A stretch of DNA of 64,000 nucleotides from Ascarosepion bandense (GCA_037127315.1 JBBBDQ010001274.1:1030001-1094000); one strand, 5' to 3'; shown: positions 44,645 to 55,100, numbered from the stretch's first letter. Notes: generated by a model not told the origin, from the sequence alone. Made by a program: numbers and translations.

Positions 44645-45010
44645 AGATAAAGTATTGTAACTATTTACACTAATTACATTGTTTGGGCTATTGTAATTTC
44701 GTACAACGATTGAAACGTCGTGAATATTGCAATAAAGTTGCAATATTCACGACGTTTCAATCGTTGTACGCTCCGGTTTTCTTCAGGATCTCTCTCTATT
44801 TGTGAGATGAAGTACTGGAACTATTTACACTATTTACATTGTTTGGACTCTTGTCCTCTTCTTTATTTTAATATTCACCACGTTTCGGTCGTTTTACGTC
44901 CCGGCCTTCTTAAAGACATGTTTGCACTTGTGTAAGGAAGTATTGTAACTATTTATACTATTTATACTATTTATATTGTTCGAACTGTTGTCCTCATCTT
45001 TATTGCCATA
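44645..45010. repeat. Cluster of SINE-B 3' ends with a perfect hairpin
   Basis: Four 3' ends occur in 360 bp. One minus end at 44655-44695 is joined to 44701-44769, a perfect 32 bp inverted repeat with a 5 bp loop (arms 44701-44732 and 44738-44769, beginning GTACAACGATTGAAACGTCG). Two more minus ends lie at 44820-44915 and 44935-45015. Confidence 0.7.
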
Positions 45011-45014
45011 TTTA

Positions 45015-45260
45015 CATGGAACTAGAACAATCTACCCCTTCTCTCACACTTCTCGCCTGTGGAACTCTCTTCCAGCTTCTTGCTTCCGAGCCAACTTCGC
45101 CTTTCAAAAATTAAAATGCATTGTCAATTATCTACTGTCTTATTGATTCATCTTCTTTTTACTCCTTTATGTATTATTTTTCTTATTCTTTCACACTCAG
45201 TAACCGTCTTGCGTCTTAGTGACTCTATTGTCTTGTTTGGTGTGAAATTATTAAGAAAAT
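45015..45260 (+). repeat. LINE 3' end (CR1-like)
   Basis: HTSRLWNSLPASCF-type tail near 45040, then a 3' UTR with GTCTTGCGTCTTAGTGACTC, ending CTTGTTTGGTGTGAAATTAT and AAG. The GTCTTAGTG module is shared with family U at 49.8 kb. Confidence 0.55.
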
Positions 45261-45399
45261 GTAATTACATAGGAAAATGGAAAGGGGACAATATGGTTTA
45301 AGCTGATATTCTAGTGTAGCTCACTTTATATTCACGGTGTATAAACTAGTCCAGCCGAACTTCTAACATACCTATCAAACAGTCTAAGCTGAAATTACC

Positions 45400-45705
45400 T
45401 ATTGTGATGCAGTGGATATCAGTTCGGAAGAAGAAATCGGAGTAGCCGTGTTCGACTTTCAGTTGAATTCATTGTATTAACTTACGCGAAAATACCCTTG
45501 GGAAAGGTATTAATTTGTCTCGTCTTCTTCCAGCTATGGATTAAATAACAGGATAGATTGGGTTCTATAGCCTTGGTTGGCAACCAGTTTACCACAGAAA
45601 GTAATGGTAACCTACTGTGGGAAAATCTTCTGCCCAATCAGTCATGTCTCGAAAAAGACATGATCGCGCAATCGTGTATCACATATGGCATTTAACTGAT
45701 TGATA
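45400..45705 (+). repeat. SINE-A, full length
   Basis: TTGTGATGCAGTGGATATCA head, core CCCTTGGGAAAGGTATTAAT and CTTCTTCCAGCTATGG, GGTTGGCAACCAG, GTCATGTCTCGAAAAAGACA, and the end GCATTTAACTGATTGATA. Confidence 0.8.
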
Positions 45706-45734
45706 CCCTGAGTTATGTTCTAGGGAGGGTTGAT

Positions 45735-46226
45735 TACTCCTTATTTCCATTGTTTCTTTCCCTTACCCTTTTCTTTTCTTTCTTTACGGAGTCCTTCTTT
45801 CTTTCTGTTTTTTCTTTCTGTTAATTTTTTCATTCTTCTTTCTCGTTTTTCTTTATCTTGCCTTATTTTTTTTTCCTTTTTCTTCATTCTATCCCTATTT
45901 TTTATTTGTCTTTCCTCTTTTTATTTTTTCATTCCTGCATTACTTTCTTTATACATTGTGTATTTTACTTCTTTTCTTTCCTCTATTTCCAAGCTTCCTA
46001 TTCGCTTTCTTTCTCTTATTTATTTGATTTTTTTCTCTTCCTTCCATTCTCATGGAATCATTATTCTTCTCTATTTCACTGTTTTTCTGTTTCTCTCACT
46101 TTCTTTTCCACACAACTTTCTCACTCTTTTTGGGTTCTTTTCATCAATTTCAATGCCTCTTTTTGCCTCGTCCCTTCTTTCTGTTTTGTTTGGTTTTTCT
46201 CCTGCTTGCTGGATTTTGTCTGCCCA
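45735..46226. repeat. Pyrimidine-rich tract
   Basis: About 490 bp strongly C/T-rich on the plus strand. The 158-197 codon frames are Phe/Leu/Ser translations of it and share no pattern with a protein family. Confidence 0.7.
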
Positions 46227-46227
46227 A

Positions 46228-46315
<88 letters not shown>
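46227..46315. repeat. (TA)n-(TG)n microsatellite
   Basis: About 11 TA then about 33 TG units. Confidence 0.97.
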
Positions 46316-46317
<2 letters not shown>

Positions 46318-46556
46318 GAATAGGATGCGAATAAAAATTTTACATAGAGGTGATTTCGGGTAAAATCTGACATTTGCAACACGGATTTGCGGTTTATTTT
46401 TGGTTACCACAACTCACAACCATGAGGATGATCTGCGGGATGGTAATCGTCATACGCATTACGGTAAACAAAATGTTTTATCAAAGGAAACGTTATTTGA
46501 AGTGTGTATACTTTATTTATATAGTATATGTGTATAATATATTTAAAATATATTTA

Positions 46557-46557
<1 letters not shown>

Positions 46558-46601
<44 letters not shown>

Positions 46602-46628
46602 TAATAATAAGAAGAATAATAATAATAA
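46558..46628. repeat. (AAT)n microsatellite
   Basis: About twenty AAT units with minor interruptions. Confidence 0.95.
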
Positions 46629-46664
46629 GTGTTAAATTACTGATTTCTTTGTTTTACACAATAC

Positions 46665-46930
46665 AAGAGGAGACTCCAAAGAAACTGAAAAGATTAAAAA
46701 ATGTCAGAATCTTGCTAGGGAGTTGAAGAAGTCATGGTACATGACCATTGGAGTAATTCATATTGTAACGGTTACAAGAAACTTGAATGAGCGCTTCTGG
46801 AAAATTGGAACTGAAACGAGGATTGTAGTTCTTCAGAAAGCTCACATCTTTTAATCTGCGAGAATTCTCCGAAAATTTTTTATCTATGAGAGGTTTTGTT
46901 TATACAATTCCTCAAGAAAATAATTTCCAT
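46665..46930 (+). pseudogene. LINE-C-type C-terminal end
   Basis: The plus strand reads ETEKIKKCQNLARELKKSWY, VIHIVTVTRNLNERFWKIGT and ETRIVVLQKA. It matches the extreme C-terminus after the restriction-like nuclease domain in LINE-C (compare VGVLGMIKNGT at 7.65 kb), but a different subfamily. It ends about 40 bp before the mariner element. Confidence 0.5.
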
Positions 46931-46967
46931 TGACTGTACAACGAGTGACACTAACATGTTTTTTTTA

Positions 46968-48206
46968 TCAGCTCATCCCATAAGTTCTGTCCAATTTTTA
47001 GATAAGAAAATACGTGACTAAAACGTTGTATTTAATCAAAATATAATCATCCATGTACATTCATTGATATCCTATGACTTCCTTTGATCTATTTTTAAGC
47101 TCATTAATCCCATTAAGGTAAACCTCTTTGGGATTTGAAGCGATGAACTTTGCAATGTCAGCTTCGATCTCCTTCTGACTTGTGAAAGTTATTTCCTGCA
47201 AATGATTTTGTAAACTATAAAACAAATGGTAGTCTGAAAGAGCAAGGTCGGATGAGGAATATTTTCTAACCAAGCTCTTCAACCTTCTGTGATGTGATTT
47301 TTGCAGTGTGAGTTCGTACATTGTACTTATGAAACATCACTCCTTCGCGATTCAGGTCGTTTTTTCTTCAAAGCTTGTTTCAAACGCTCTAATTGCTCAC
47401 AGTAGACTTGAGCATTGATTATTGCATTAGGTGGTAACAGTTCAAAGTGAATTACTCCTTTGCATCTAACCAGATAGAAGAACCATTTTCTCAATAAGTT
47501 CCTTTCTCGGTTGTGGCTGGGCCTTTTCTTCTTTACCAAGCCACTGTTTACGACGTTTGACATTACGTAGAAGATCTATTTTCCATCATCAGTTACAAGT
47601 CTATCTAAAAAGAGTGAAATGAGTTCGCGAAAATGGAGCGAAGAGCAGATATCAACTCGGGAGTTCAGACAATTCAAGAGATACTCATTTTCCAAGTTTA
47701 GGAGCCTTTCCAAGTTTCTGAAGATGAGATGAACAGTTGTATGGTTTGAACTAAGCTTTATTGCCAATTCTTCAACTGATAATGCAGGATTTTTTTCAAG
47801 TGCTGCCTCAAGAAGCTTATCATCGAACTCAACCTGTTCGATCTCCATCTTCAAGACTGAAATCTCCACTTTTGAATTTTGCGGACCATCGTCTGCAAGT
47901 TCTTTCATTCAAACACTCATTTCCATAAGCTGAGTGAATGTTTCGAGCCGCTTCTGTTGCAGAGTTTCCTTTTTTCTATTCATAAAACATTACGTACCTT
48001 AAATGCGTTTTGGATACCTTCATGTTAGAAGGGCTTTAATCCAAGTATTTCATATTTCTATTGATCTGTAAACTAAAATGTATTTGTTTAAATGTATCCA
48101 AATACATAAGAATGTTTTTTAATTTCATTTGACATTTTAAAATACTATTAAATTCTATTCAAATTTAAAGAAGTTAAATTCTGACAGAACTTATGAGATG
48201 ACCTGA
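46968..48206 (-). mobile_element. mariner transposon, full length but inactive
   Basis: 1239 bp flanked by TA at 46966-46967 and 48207-48208. Ends are inverted copies: TCAGCTCATCCCATAAGTTC at left and, read inward on the minus strand, TCAGGTCATCTCATAAGTTC at right, each continuing TGTC. Size, TA duplication and ends fit a mariner. The minus-strand transposase at 47908-47061 is described separately. Confidence 0.9.
47040..47930 (-). pseudogene. mariner transposase (Mos1-like), broken
   Basis: Three frames cover it. The N-terminal part has the helix-turn-helix LSVEELAIKLSSNHTTVHL. The middle has VTDDGK (position of the first Asp), KGVIHFELLPPNAIINAQVY and LKQALKKKRPE. The C-terminal part has SDLALSDYHLF (third Asp) and FTSQKEIEADIAKFIAS. 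The second catalytic motif reads KYNVRTHTAK near 47320, so its Asp is lost. At least two frameshifts separate the frames. Confidence 0.8.
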
Positions 48207-48859
48207 TAAATCTATCTTTTTAATGTGTTCGTTGGCATTCTGAGTACCGAAAATATAAATAAACCAATATGAAATAGTTTCCAGTCAGATTTAAAGAAAT
48301 CATTTTAAACAGTAAATCTAAATTCATAAATTGTATTAACTCTAAAATCTCTAGATTCAAGAATCATCGGCTTAACTTTTTGCAATCTTCATTGATCATA
48401 TATTTTTTCAATTCTTGACAATTAGTATTACTAAGAATGAAATACTTTGTGATTTTGACTTCAGCTTGCATAGATTTTAAATCCTCGTTTTACGATTTGT
48501 ATATTTTTTCAGTTTTTTAAAATAAAACTGACCTTGACGCGACTATGAAAAATGAAGTATATTTGTATAGTTATTTAGTGATTGATGACTTGTTTTTAAC
48601 CTACTTCAACTACGTAGAAAAACAGTTACCAGTTATGTGAAGCCAGATAAAATTATATGCAAAGTACAATAAAGTAATAAAGTAGTACCTCTATTTTTTC
48701 ACTAAAAAAAGCATAGCATGATGAAAAATATCCAAACCTTAATAAAAAGTAAGTTATATCATCAAAATATTTATTAGGAAGAGAAAAGACCAAAGTGTAT
48801 TTTTTTTTAATCATTTCTAGCAAAATCTAAATTTTGGTTAAATTTTTGTTTTTTATTAG
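48207..48859. other. No gene recognised
   Basis: AT-rich; nothing identifiable. Confidence 0.4.
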
Positions 48860-49060
48860 CTGATTATGGGAATTTTAGAGTCTTTGTTCCAGTGAAAAAC
48901 GCATTAATTTGGAAATTCTTGCAAAAATTAAAATCAAATAATTATCAGATTTTAATAAAACTTTTATGACCTATATGTAAATGAATTCATTTATTTTGAA
49001 ATTATTATTTTTATAAAATCTTGGCTAAAAACTTTTTGAAATTTGAATTTCTAGTAGTCT
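48860..49060 (-). repeat. AT-rich repeat R1, partial copy
   Basis: GTGAAAAACGCATTAATTTG then GAAATTCTTGCAAAAATTAA is the inverse of the 290-340 segment of copy 1. It ends near AAAATCTTGGCTAAAA. Confidence 0.55.
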
Positions 49061-49139
49061 CCAAATAAATTTAATATAATTAAAAAATAATCTTGCTTGA
49101 CGGTTTTGGAACCTGAATGTATAACTAATTCCTGTAGTA

Positions 49140-49300
49140 ATGGGTGCGCGTGGAACATCACCAAGAAAATTGAAGTGCTTAGGGAAGATTAGAATTGAGA
49201 CCAAAGATTGTAGACGTTCAGGAAACTCCTTTACTGTATGAAGATTCTTTGAAAAGTGTTTGAGTTGTGAGGAGTTTTGGTGACATCATTGCTCAAGAAC
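49140..49300 (+). pseudogene. LINE-C-type C-terminal fragment
   Basis: Short plus-strand pieces (WNITKKIEVL, DVQET-like, LYCMKIL, KVFEL) parallel the C-terminal end seen at 46665-46930. Weak. Confidence 0.3.
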
Positions 49301-49614
49301 AGAATCGCGATCCGTATAAATACTTGATACATTATTTTTCTGAGCAGCTGAGAAACCGTATTATACATGACAACAATTAGACAATACGTCTATATTTAAA
49401 ACAAATTTAATTTTAACGTTCCAAATAATTTTAGGTTCTAGCCAATAAAATCTTTTCTACCATATTGATAATATCCAGTTCTTGATATTGACTATAACGG
49501 TCTTAAGTATTTGAAAAAGAATGAACGTTGGACAGTTTATTCATAATTTTAATTCAGATGTACAACGCCATATTAAAAAATCTTATATATATTAGAAAAT
49601 AAGAAATAGATATT

Positions 49615-49878
49615 GACACTCTTCCACGACCTTTTGAAGAGAAGTAGACGTTTATCCTTTGTTTCTTGTTTAGGATTAGGTTCCCAATTCCTTCTAAATT
49701 CTACATAGACTCTATACTTCAGCTCTTAAATTTAAACTATTGTCGGGTATCCTCTTTCCCCTAAAGTATTTTTCGTCTTTTTCGCTTACAGTAGCTCTCT
49801 TGCGTCTTAGTGGTGATATCATCTTGCTTCAGGCAAATTGATTCATCTTGAAAAATATTATATATATATATATATATA
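49615..49878 (+). repeat. LINE 3' UTR family U, copy 3
   Basis: CCTTTTGAAGAGAAGTAGAC, GTTTAGGATTAGGTTCCC, CTTGCGTCTTAGTGGTGATA and CTTCAGGCAAATTGATTCAT, ending in (TA)n at 49859-49878. Confidence 0.55.
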
Positions 49879-50101
49879 CAGAGTGAGCGGTAAAAAGAAA
49901 AATGATCTTGAGTCATTAACCAAAATATTTCTTTTATCCATCTTATTTAGTTAACATGACAAGTAATTTCTCAAGTTTCATTCACACTACGAAAAAAAAT
50001 TACGACTTACGGACAAGAAACCACTGATTCTGGAAAATGGATTAGGCCGAGAAGTTTTCAGCACTTTCCCAGGATTTCTCTCCCTTCGCTCTCGATTTCT
50101 C

Positions 50102-50107
<6 letters not shown>

Positions 50108-50178
<71 letters not shown>

Positions 50179-50179
50179 C
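50108..50179. repeat. (CA)n-(TA)n microsatellite
   Basis: A CA run then a TA run. Confidence 0.97.
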
Positions 50180-50236
50180 TGCTTCACTTAAGAAATCTAT
50201 TTTATTTATTGCCAACTCACGGCATTCTTTTCATAC

Positions 50237-50716
50237 TTGGCGTTGCACTTTCTCGACGTAGGCAATCAAATCTCTGCCCTGTCGTATCGCTGCGGCGTTT
50301 TCTTTCCAAATAAAGTACGCAGAATGAAAAAAGCACTCATTCATCTTTGCTCTCAAAGAAAGGCGATGAGGCCAAAAATGTCAACATCATCGACTTTGTC
50401 AATGTCAAGACAGCTACTGCCTTTTCCGTCTTTAAAATCACTCTCATATACTGAAATCTCTTCACCAGTTAACGTGCTAGTTTCCATAAGGATGACTGTC
50501 GGTCGAAAACGTCATGACCACGTCTGTCTCCGGCATTTTTTTTTTCAGGCCTGGAATTCTGTGATGAAATATTGTGATTATCTGATGAATTATTCAATTT
50601 ATTGTCTTCATTTTTGTTCAATCTGGCATTGCCTTTTAACTCTTCATTCACCATCTACAACATGTTGTTTGAGTTTCTTTAGTAAAATATTATTTTTTTC
50701 CATTTCTTTTTACTAA
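50237..50716 (+). other. Unrecognised 159-codon open frame
   Basis: The frame starts MALHFLDVGNQ with a moderately balanced composition to about residue 95, then becomes hydrophobic and Phe/Ser-rich. I recognise no domain. The DNA at 50240-50540 is less AT-biased than its flanks. A TTTTTTTTTTCAG at 50538-50550 looks like a splice acceptor but could be chance. It could be an exon, a repeat or noise. Confidence 0.2.
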
Positions 50717-50789
50717 TGTTCACCTTATACAAAGCCCAAGAACCACTCAAGTTAGTGGGTTCCTGAAGGAGGTTTCTGTGTGAGCAGTT

Positions 50790-51078
50790 GGTTAAGTGTC
50801 AGACGTGATGCATGTTTATGTGATCGATATCTTTTAAACCATGACTGACTAAGCAGAAGGTTTTTCCTGCAGTAGATTGTCATTTCCTTCTTTGGTAGAC
50901 TGGTAGCTAATCAAGGCTATAGAACCAAATCTGTTCTGCCATTCAACCCATAACTGGAGGGAGAAGAGATGGATTCATACCTTTCCCAAGTGAATGCAAG
51001 CTAAGTGAATGCAACGATATCAGCTGAAATTCGAACTTGGCTCTCTGATTTCTCATTCCAAGCTGATATCCATTGTGC
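50790..51078 (-). repeat. SINE-A, full length, diverged
   Basis: The minus strand has a head near 51075-51020 (GAGCCAAGTTCGAATTTCAG), core GAAAGGTATGAATCCATC and CTCCCTCCAGTTATGG, and GTAGATTG-type 3' module ending near 50795. Confidence 0.7.
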
Positions 51079-51079
51079 G

Positions 51080-51800
51080 AGCAGTAAGAATAAAACAGAC
51101 GCAGTTTATGAGGATATGTGAAAAATCTAACGGCTAAACTTAATCTTGATTGTAGTACTCGGAAAGAATCCTCTTGAGATTTTGTTTCACAAAGTTGGAG
51201 TTCGTTGGAAGAAACTGTTCGAGTGAAGCTTCTTTTTAATAGAATACGAAAGAAGTGAGAATAGTTCCCTCCAGTCTGCTCGACACGATGGGTCATATCT
51301 ATGAGCATTGAGTTGGTGGAACGAATGAATATAATTCGTCTAAACACTTTCTATGGAAATAGCGAGAGGCTTGAAAAATTTTATCTATGGAACAGTGGTT
51401 GTTGGGTGAAAATTAATTAATCAGCCAAAAGGCCGCGTAGACAATTTGAACTCCAACAGAACTGAAGAGTGAAAACTGGGCAGCTTCGGTCCACATTTGG
51501 TATCATTATTCCATTTTCAACGTGGTCTGGATATGGTGAAGCTAAAGCTTGTCAGAAAAAGTCCGTTGCTTTCTGGAATGGTACAGGGAACTGACCATTC
51601 TTCAAGCATATAAGAGTGTCACTTTAGAACTGGGATATGCTTAAACCCTATAAATGTCCAAGACAAGAGATCTCGTTGAGAGAAAAACCCCGTTCACTTT
51701 ATTATACGAAAATTCACGGTTTGTTTGGTCGTGATAGAACGTAACTAGTTTGGCTTTGGAAGTACTGAATGTGATCAAACAGTTTTTTATTCATTGAGTT
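51080..51800 (-). pseudogene. LINE-B C-terminal half
   Basis: The minus strand runs from a thumb-like NFN-degenerate KLVTFYHDQTNR region near 51740, through SYNKVNGVFL and CLGHL, the HIWAGAAQ-equivalent near 51490 (AAQFSLFSSVGVQIVYAAF), RKCLDELYSFVPPTQ near 51340, to NSNFVKQNLKRILSEYYNQD near 51170. It is the longest LINE-B remnant here. Frameshifts are frequent. Confidence 0.6.
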
Positions 51801-52206
51801 GTTCAAGCTATGTTAGAGGAGTGATCTGCTGCCGGACTCTGGTCATTTTGGAGGTGCACTGTATATGCAGAGATATTCACAAAAGTTTTTATAATTTCGC
51901 AGTGTAGTGGGAGGTATTTGATAGCATCTGGGTCCCAGATTTAGACAAATAGTGATTCCAAACCCACCCACCAAAATATCAACAGGTAGTTTTTATTGTA
52001 AAGTGACCAGCAATAAATTCTTATAGCAAAATAAAATTCAATACAACACTAAGAAAGCATAAAAATACAAGCAATGCATTTTTAAAAAACATCAAAAATA
52101 TATTTTTTGTAGTGAAAATATTAATAATATACTTTATGATCTAAAAAATATCGTGAAAAATATAAAAATTATATCCAAAATATTTAGACTTTGGCATCAA
52201 ATAACC
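51801..52206. other. No gene recognised
   Basis: AT-rich; nothing identifiable. Confidence 0.4.
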
Positions 52207-52613
52207 CCTAGATGTTGATATGTATGTATGTATGTATGCCGCATTCACCCTAGTCGGGTTGAGCGGGCTTCCTCCCTGACGGAGCAAGTCTCATTGGGAT
52301 TTGTTTAAGGGCAAAAGGCAGGGTCCCAAGTCCTACCCTGTTATTTAACCCATAACTGGAGGGAACGGACGGATTAATACCTTTCCCAAGGGTACCAGTG
52401 CGCAAGTGAGTGCAGTGTGCTCAACTGAAATTGGAACTCGGCTCACCGATTTCCCCCTCCAAGCCGACATCCACCGCACCACAACGCACATCCGTGAACG
52501 CTAACAGCACCTGGTATTCCCAAGTGGTCACCCACGTAAGTACTGACCAGGCTCAACGTTGCTTAACTTCGGTGATCGAGCGGGAACCGGTGTATTCAAC
52601 GTGACATGACCGT
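52207..52613 (-). mobile_element. Chimeric 5S rRNA/tRNA SINE, copy 2, apparently full length
   Basis: The minus strand has a 5S rRNA-derived head (52613-52498), a tRNA-derived unit (52497-52403), the SINE-A core (CCTTGGGAAAGGTATTAATC, CTCCAGTTATGGGTTAAATA), and then a 3' module not found in ordinary SINE-A (GGACTTGGGACCCTGCC, CCCAATGAGACTTGC, CCGCTCAACCCGACTAGG). It ends in a (CATA)n tail at 52236-52218. ATATCAAC next to the tail and a similar TTGTTATG at the 5' side could be a weak target duplication. Its junction between 5S and tRNA parts is the same as in copy 1. Confidence 0.85.
52498..52613 (-). pseudogene. 5S rRNA-derived SINE head
   Basis: GTTGAATACACCGGTTCCCG, CGATCACCGAAGTTAAGCAA, CAGTACTTACGTGGGTGACC and ACTTGGGAATACCAGGTGCT in 5S order on the minus strand. 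Closer to a normal 5S gene than copy 1 in the CCGAAGTTAAG segment. Not a gene: no terminator, fused to the tRNA unit. Confidence 0.9.
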
Positions 52614-53215
52614 TGTTATGCTGCTAAACAAATCAACCAACCAACAAACATTTATATGCACAAAAGCTGATTATCACTTACCATTGTGAAAGCAAATATA
52701 AAATATTTTCATTACCTTAAATCACCCCACAAAAATTAATTTCGATATTAAATGACCCATGAGGAGTTGATATGCCGTTAAACGAACAAATCTATCAATC
52801 AGCATCCTCGAGGGACTCCTCTTTCTTTCTTTTTTCTTTTTTCTTCTTTTTCCCCCTTTTCTTACATTTTCTTTCTTCCTTTCTTTCGTTATTTATTAAT
52901 TATTCATTCTTTATGTGTGTGTGTGTGTGTGTGTGTTTCTTTTTGTGCTTGTTTTTTAGTATTTCACAGTTTTACATGCATACAAATAATTTTGCCTAGT
53001 CTATTAAAAACATATATGTATTTTTATTACTCGCTTTTGATAGTCTTCTGATCATTATGTGATCTTGAATTTTTTGCACACGAGATCCAAAAGGTCGTCT
53101 GCTATTTTTTAAAGGTTTTATGCAGCGACATTGATTTTTTTTTTTTTGGCCCGGACAAATGAATCAAGAAAGGTGGCACCAGTATGACATGACTCCATGT
53201 CTTGCAGGATGCTTA
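52614..53215. other. No gene recognised; short (TG)n
   Basis: A CT-rich stretch at 52820-52890 and (TG)n at 52914-52937. Otherwise nothing. Confidence 0.5.
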
Positions 53216-53330
53216 AAAATAAGCTTAGCGACCACCCCTGCAGCTTTGGGGCGGCAGCGGCTCTGAGGCCGGCGGGTGGGTAGCTCTTTGATGTCCTATT
53301 AGGACGCCACAAACACCCACACAGTCACTT
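53155..53330. other. GC-rich island, function unknown
   Basis: 53215-53310 contains GACCACCCCTGCAGCTTTGG, GGCGGCAGCGGCTCTGAGG and CCGGCGGGTGGGTAG, far above the local GC content. A minus-strand frame crosses it (SYPPAGLRAAAAPKLQGW) but no family is recognised. It may be an exon, a structured RNA or a repeat. Confidence 0.35.
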
Positions 53331-53625
53331 TAACTGGATTAATTAAAATGGCATATCAGTAGGGGTCCGTTCTCTGCCTTCCCTGTCTTCAATCTATGAA
53401 ATTGAATTTTCCACTGCTGTGTGTATGTGTGAATGTCAATAAGAATTACACCATTTTTGAAGGTTAGATTACTAAAATAGTTGGTGATATTTATAACTTA
53501 TTGTTTAGATTTTACAAGAATAAACAAGTTTTCCTATTTTTTTCTGTCTTAATACTTTATATTGTTTTTGTTTTTTGGTTTGTTTGTTTTTGTTTTATTT
53601 TGTTTTGTTTTCTTTTTGTCAAGTA
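53331..53625. other. No gene recognised
   Basis: AT-rich, with a (TTTG)-like tract at 53565-53615. Confidence 0.4.
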
Positions 53626-53627
53626 CG

Positions 53628-53709
53628 TTATACGTACGTTGTAGTGCAGTGACTATCGGCTCGGAAAGAGAAATCGGAGGGCCGAGTTCGGATTCCAGTT
53701 GCATTCACA
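53628..53709 (+). repeat. SINE-A 5' half, split by LINE-A
   Basis: TTGTAGTGCAGTGACTATCG, B-box GAGTTCGGATTCC, stopping at GTTGCATTCACACA. The rest of the same SINE resumes at about 55105 beyond LINE-A. Confidence 0.75.
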
Positions 53710-55100
53710 CATTTTTTTAATCGTTTCACCTCAAGCAAGGCGGTACCGCCACTGATGTAAAAGGGGATACATAAAGAGAGTAAAAGTTTAGGCAGGAGGA
53801 GAGTGAAGAGAAAAACGAACCAGTTACAGGGGGTGTCAGTGAAAGGGCAAGAGAAGGATAGAAACACAGGTGTGAAGGCAGTTGCGAAGGCAAAGATAAA
53901 GGAAAAGAATAAGATAAATGAGGTTATGTAGAAAGGACTGGAGTCAAGTGGATAAGAGATGGGAATTGACATTGCATTTAAATTCCTGGGGGTTGTAGCC
54001 GTCAGGAAAGCAAGTATCTGGAATATAGTTCCACAGGCGGGAAGTTCGAGAAAAGAAGCTGATGAAGCAGAATTGTCGGCAGCATTTTGTTGATTTAACT
54101 ATAAAAAGGTGGGACTTTGTTGCCAGTCTGGTTGCACGAGTAAATTCTTGTGGAGGGGGCACCAGTGACATAAGTTCGAGCAGAAGCCATAAAAATATTT
54201 GCATAAGAGACAGAGGGAAGCCAGATCCGGTCGATGAAAAAGAGACTGGAGTTGAAGTGCCAGGTCGGGACCAATCACATTACAGATTTTCCTTTGGAGC
54301 CTGTCGAGAATACTGTGATGTACAGTAGGGACGCCTGACCAGATATGAAAGCAGTATTCTGTGCACGGTGGTTGATTTGTATATGTGCAAAATGTATTCA
54401 GGCGGAAAAAACTTCCTGGCGCGACACAGTGACCCAACCTTCCTAGCAGTGAATTTTGCTATTGACTCAATGTAATGAATCCCCTTAAGGTCGGAAGATA
54501 TGGTAAGGCTGAGGAGGCGCAGTATATTGCTTTCAGGGAGACTCATTTGGTCCATGCTTTTGGGGGGCGGGAGAGATTGCCTGTAATGGTTGACAGATAA
54601 TAGTTTTCGTTTAATAAGCATTGAAATTTACTAGTCACTTCTTACCCCAGTCCACCACTGAGTGGAGGTCCTTCTCAAGATTAGCAGCGAGGTTATGTTT
54701 GTCCGCCTCGCCAGATTTCTTACTGATGCGGGAGTAACTGGTGGTGTCATCTGCGTAGATGCCTACTTGGAATTCGATCACGTCTGGGCGATCATTTATG
54801 AAGATTAGAAAGAGCGTCGGGCCTAGGATAGAGTCATACCCATTCAAGACGACCTTCATTATTTGGTTAAATAGGAAAAATTGGATCAGATCAAGCAAGC
54901 GTCTAGTGATACCATAAACCCTGTAGCTTGCGCAGAAGGCCAGCGTGCCAAACCCTATCAAAAGCCTTGGAGATATCCAGGGCAACAGCACGAGCCTTGC
55001 CGAACTTATCAAAGGCCTGGTATATGTACTTCGTGATGGTTGATAGCATATCGGCTGTAGACCTGGCAACGCAGAAGCCGTACTGCCTGTCTGAGAATAA
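53710..55100 (-). mobile_element. LINE-A inserted into SINE-A
   Basis: The 3' end is at 53710 (minus-strand GCTTGAGGTGAAACGATTAA then A-rich). Reading 5' to 3' on the minus strand from 55100: SDRQYGFCVARSTADMLST, ALDISKALEI (AF expected in the motif), a shortened segment in which the PQG motif is missing, GIYADDTTSYSR with the catalytic pair intact, VDWGKK, RLLSLTISSDLKG, ARKFFPPEYILHIYKSTTVH, and CFPDGYNPQEFKCNVNSHLL. 5'-truncated at the same region as many LINE copies. Several frame breaks. Confidence 0.75.

Noticed and set aside
45730..46334. Long overlapping frames of 158-197 codons
   Set aside because: They arise from a pyrimidine-rich tract and a (TG)n microsatellite; no protein-like pattern.
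50538..50560. Splice acceptor and exon at a T-run followed by CAG
   Set aside because: A single T-run plus CAG is common by chance in this DNA, and no matching coding similarity supports an exon.
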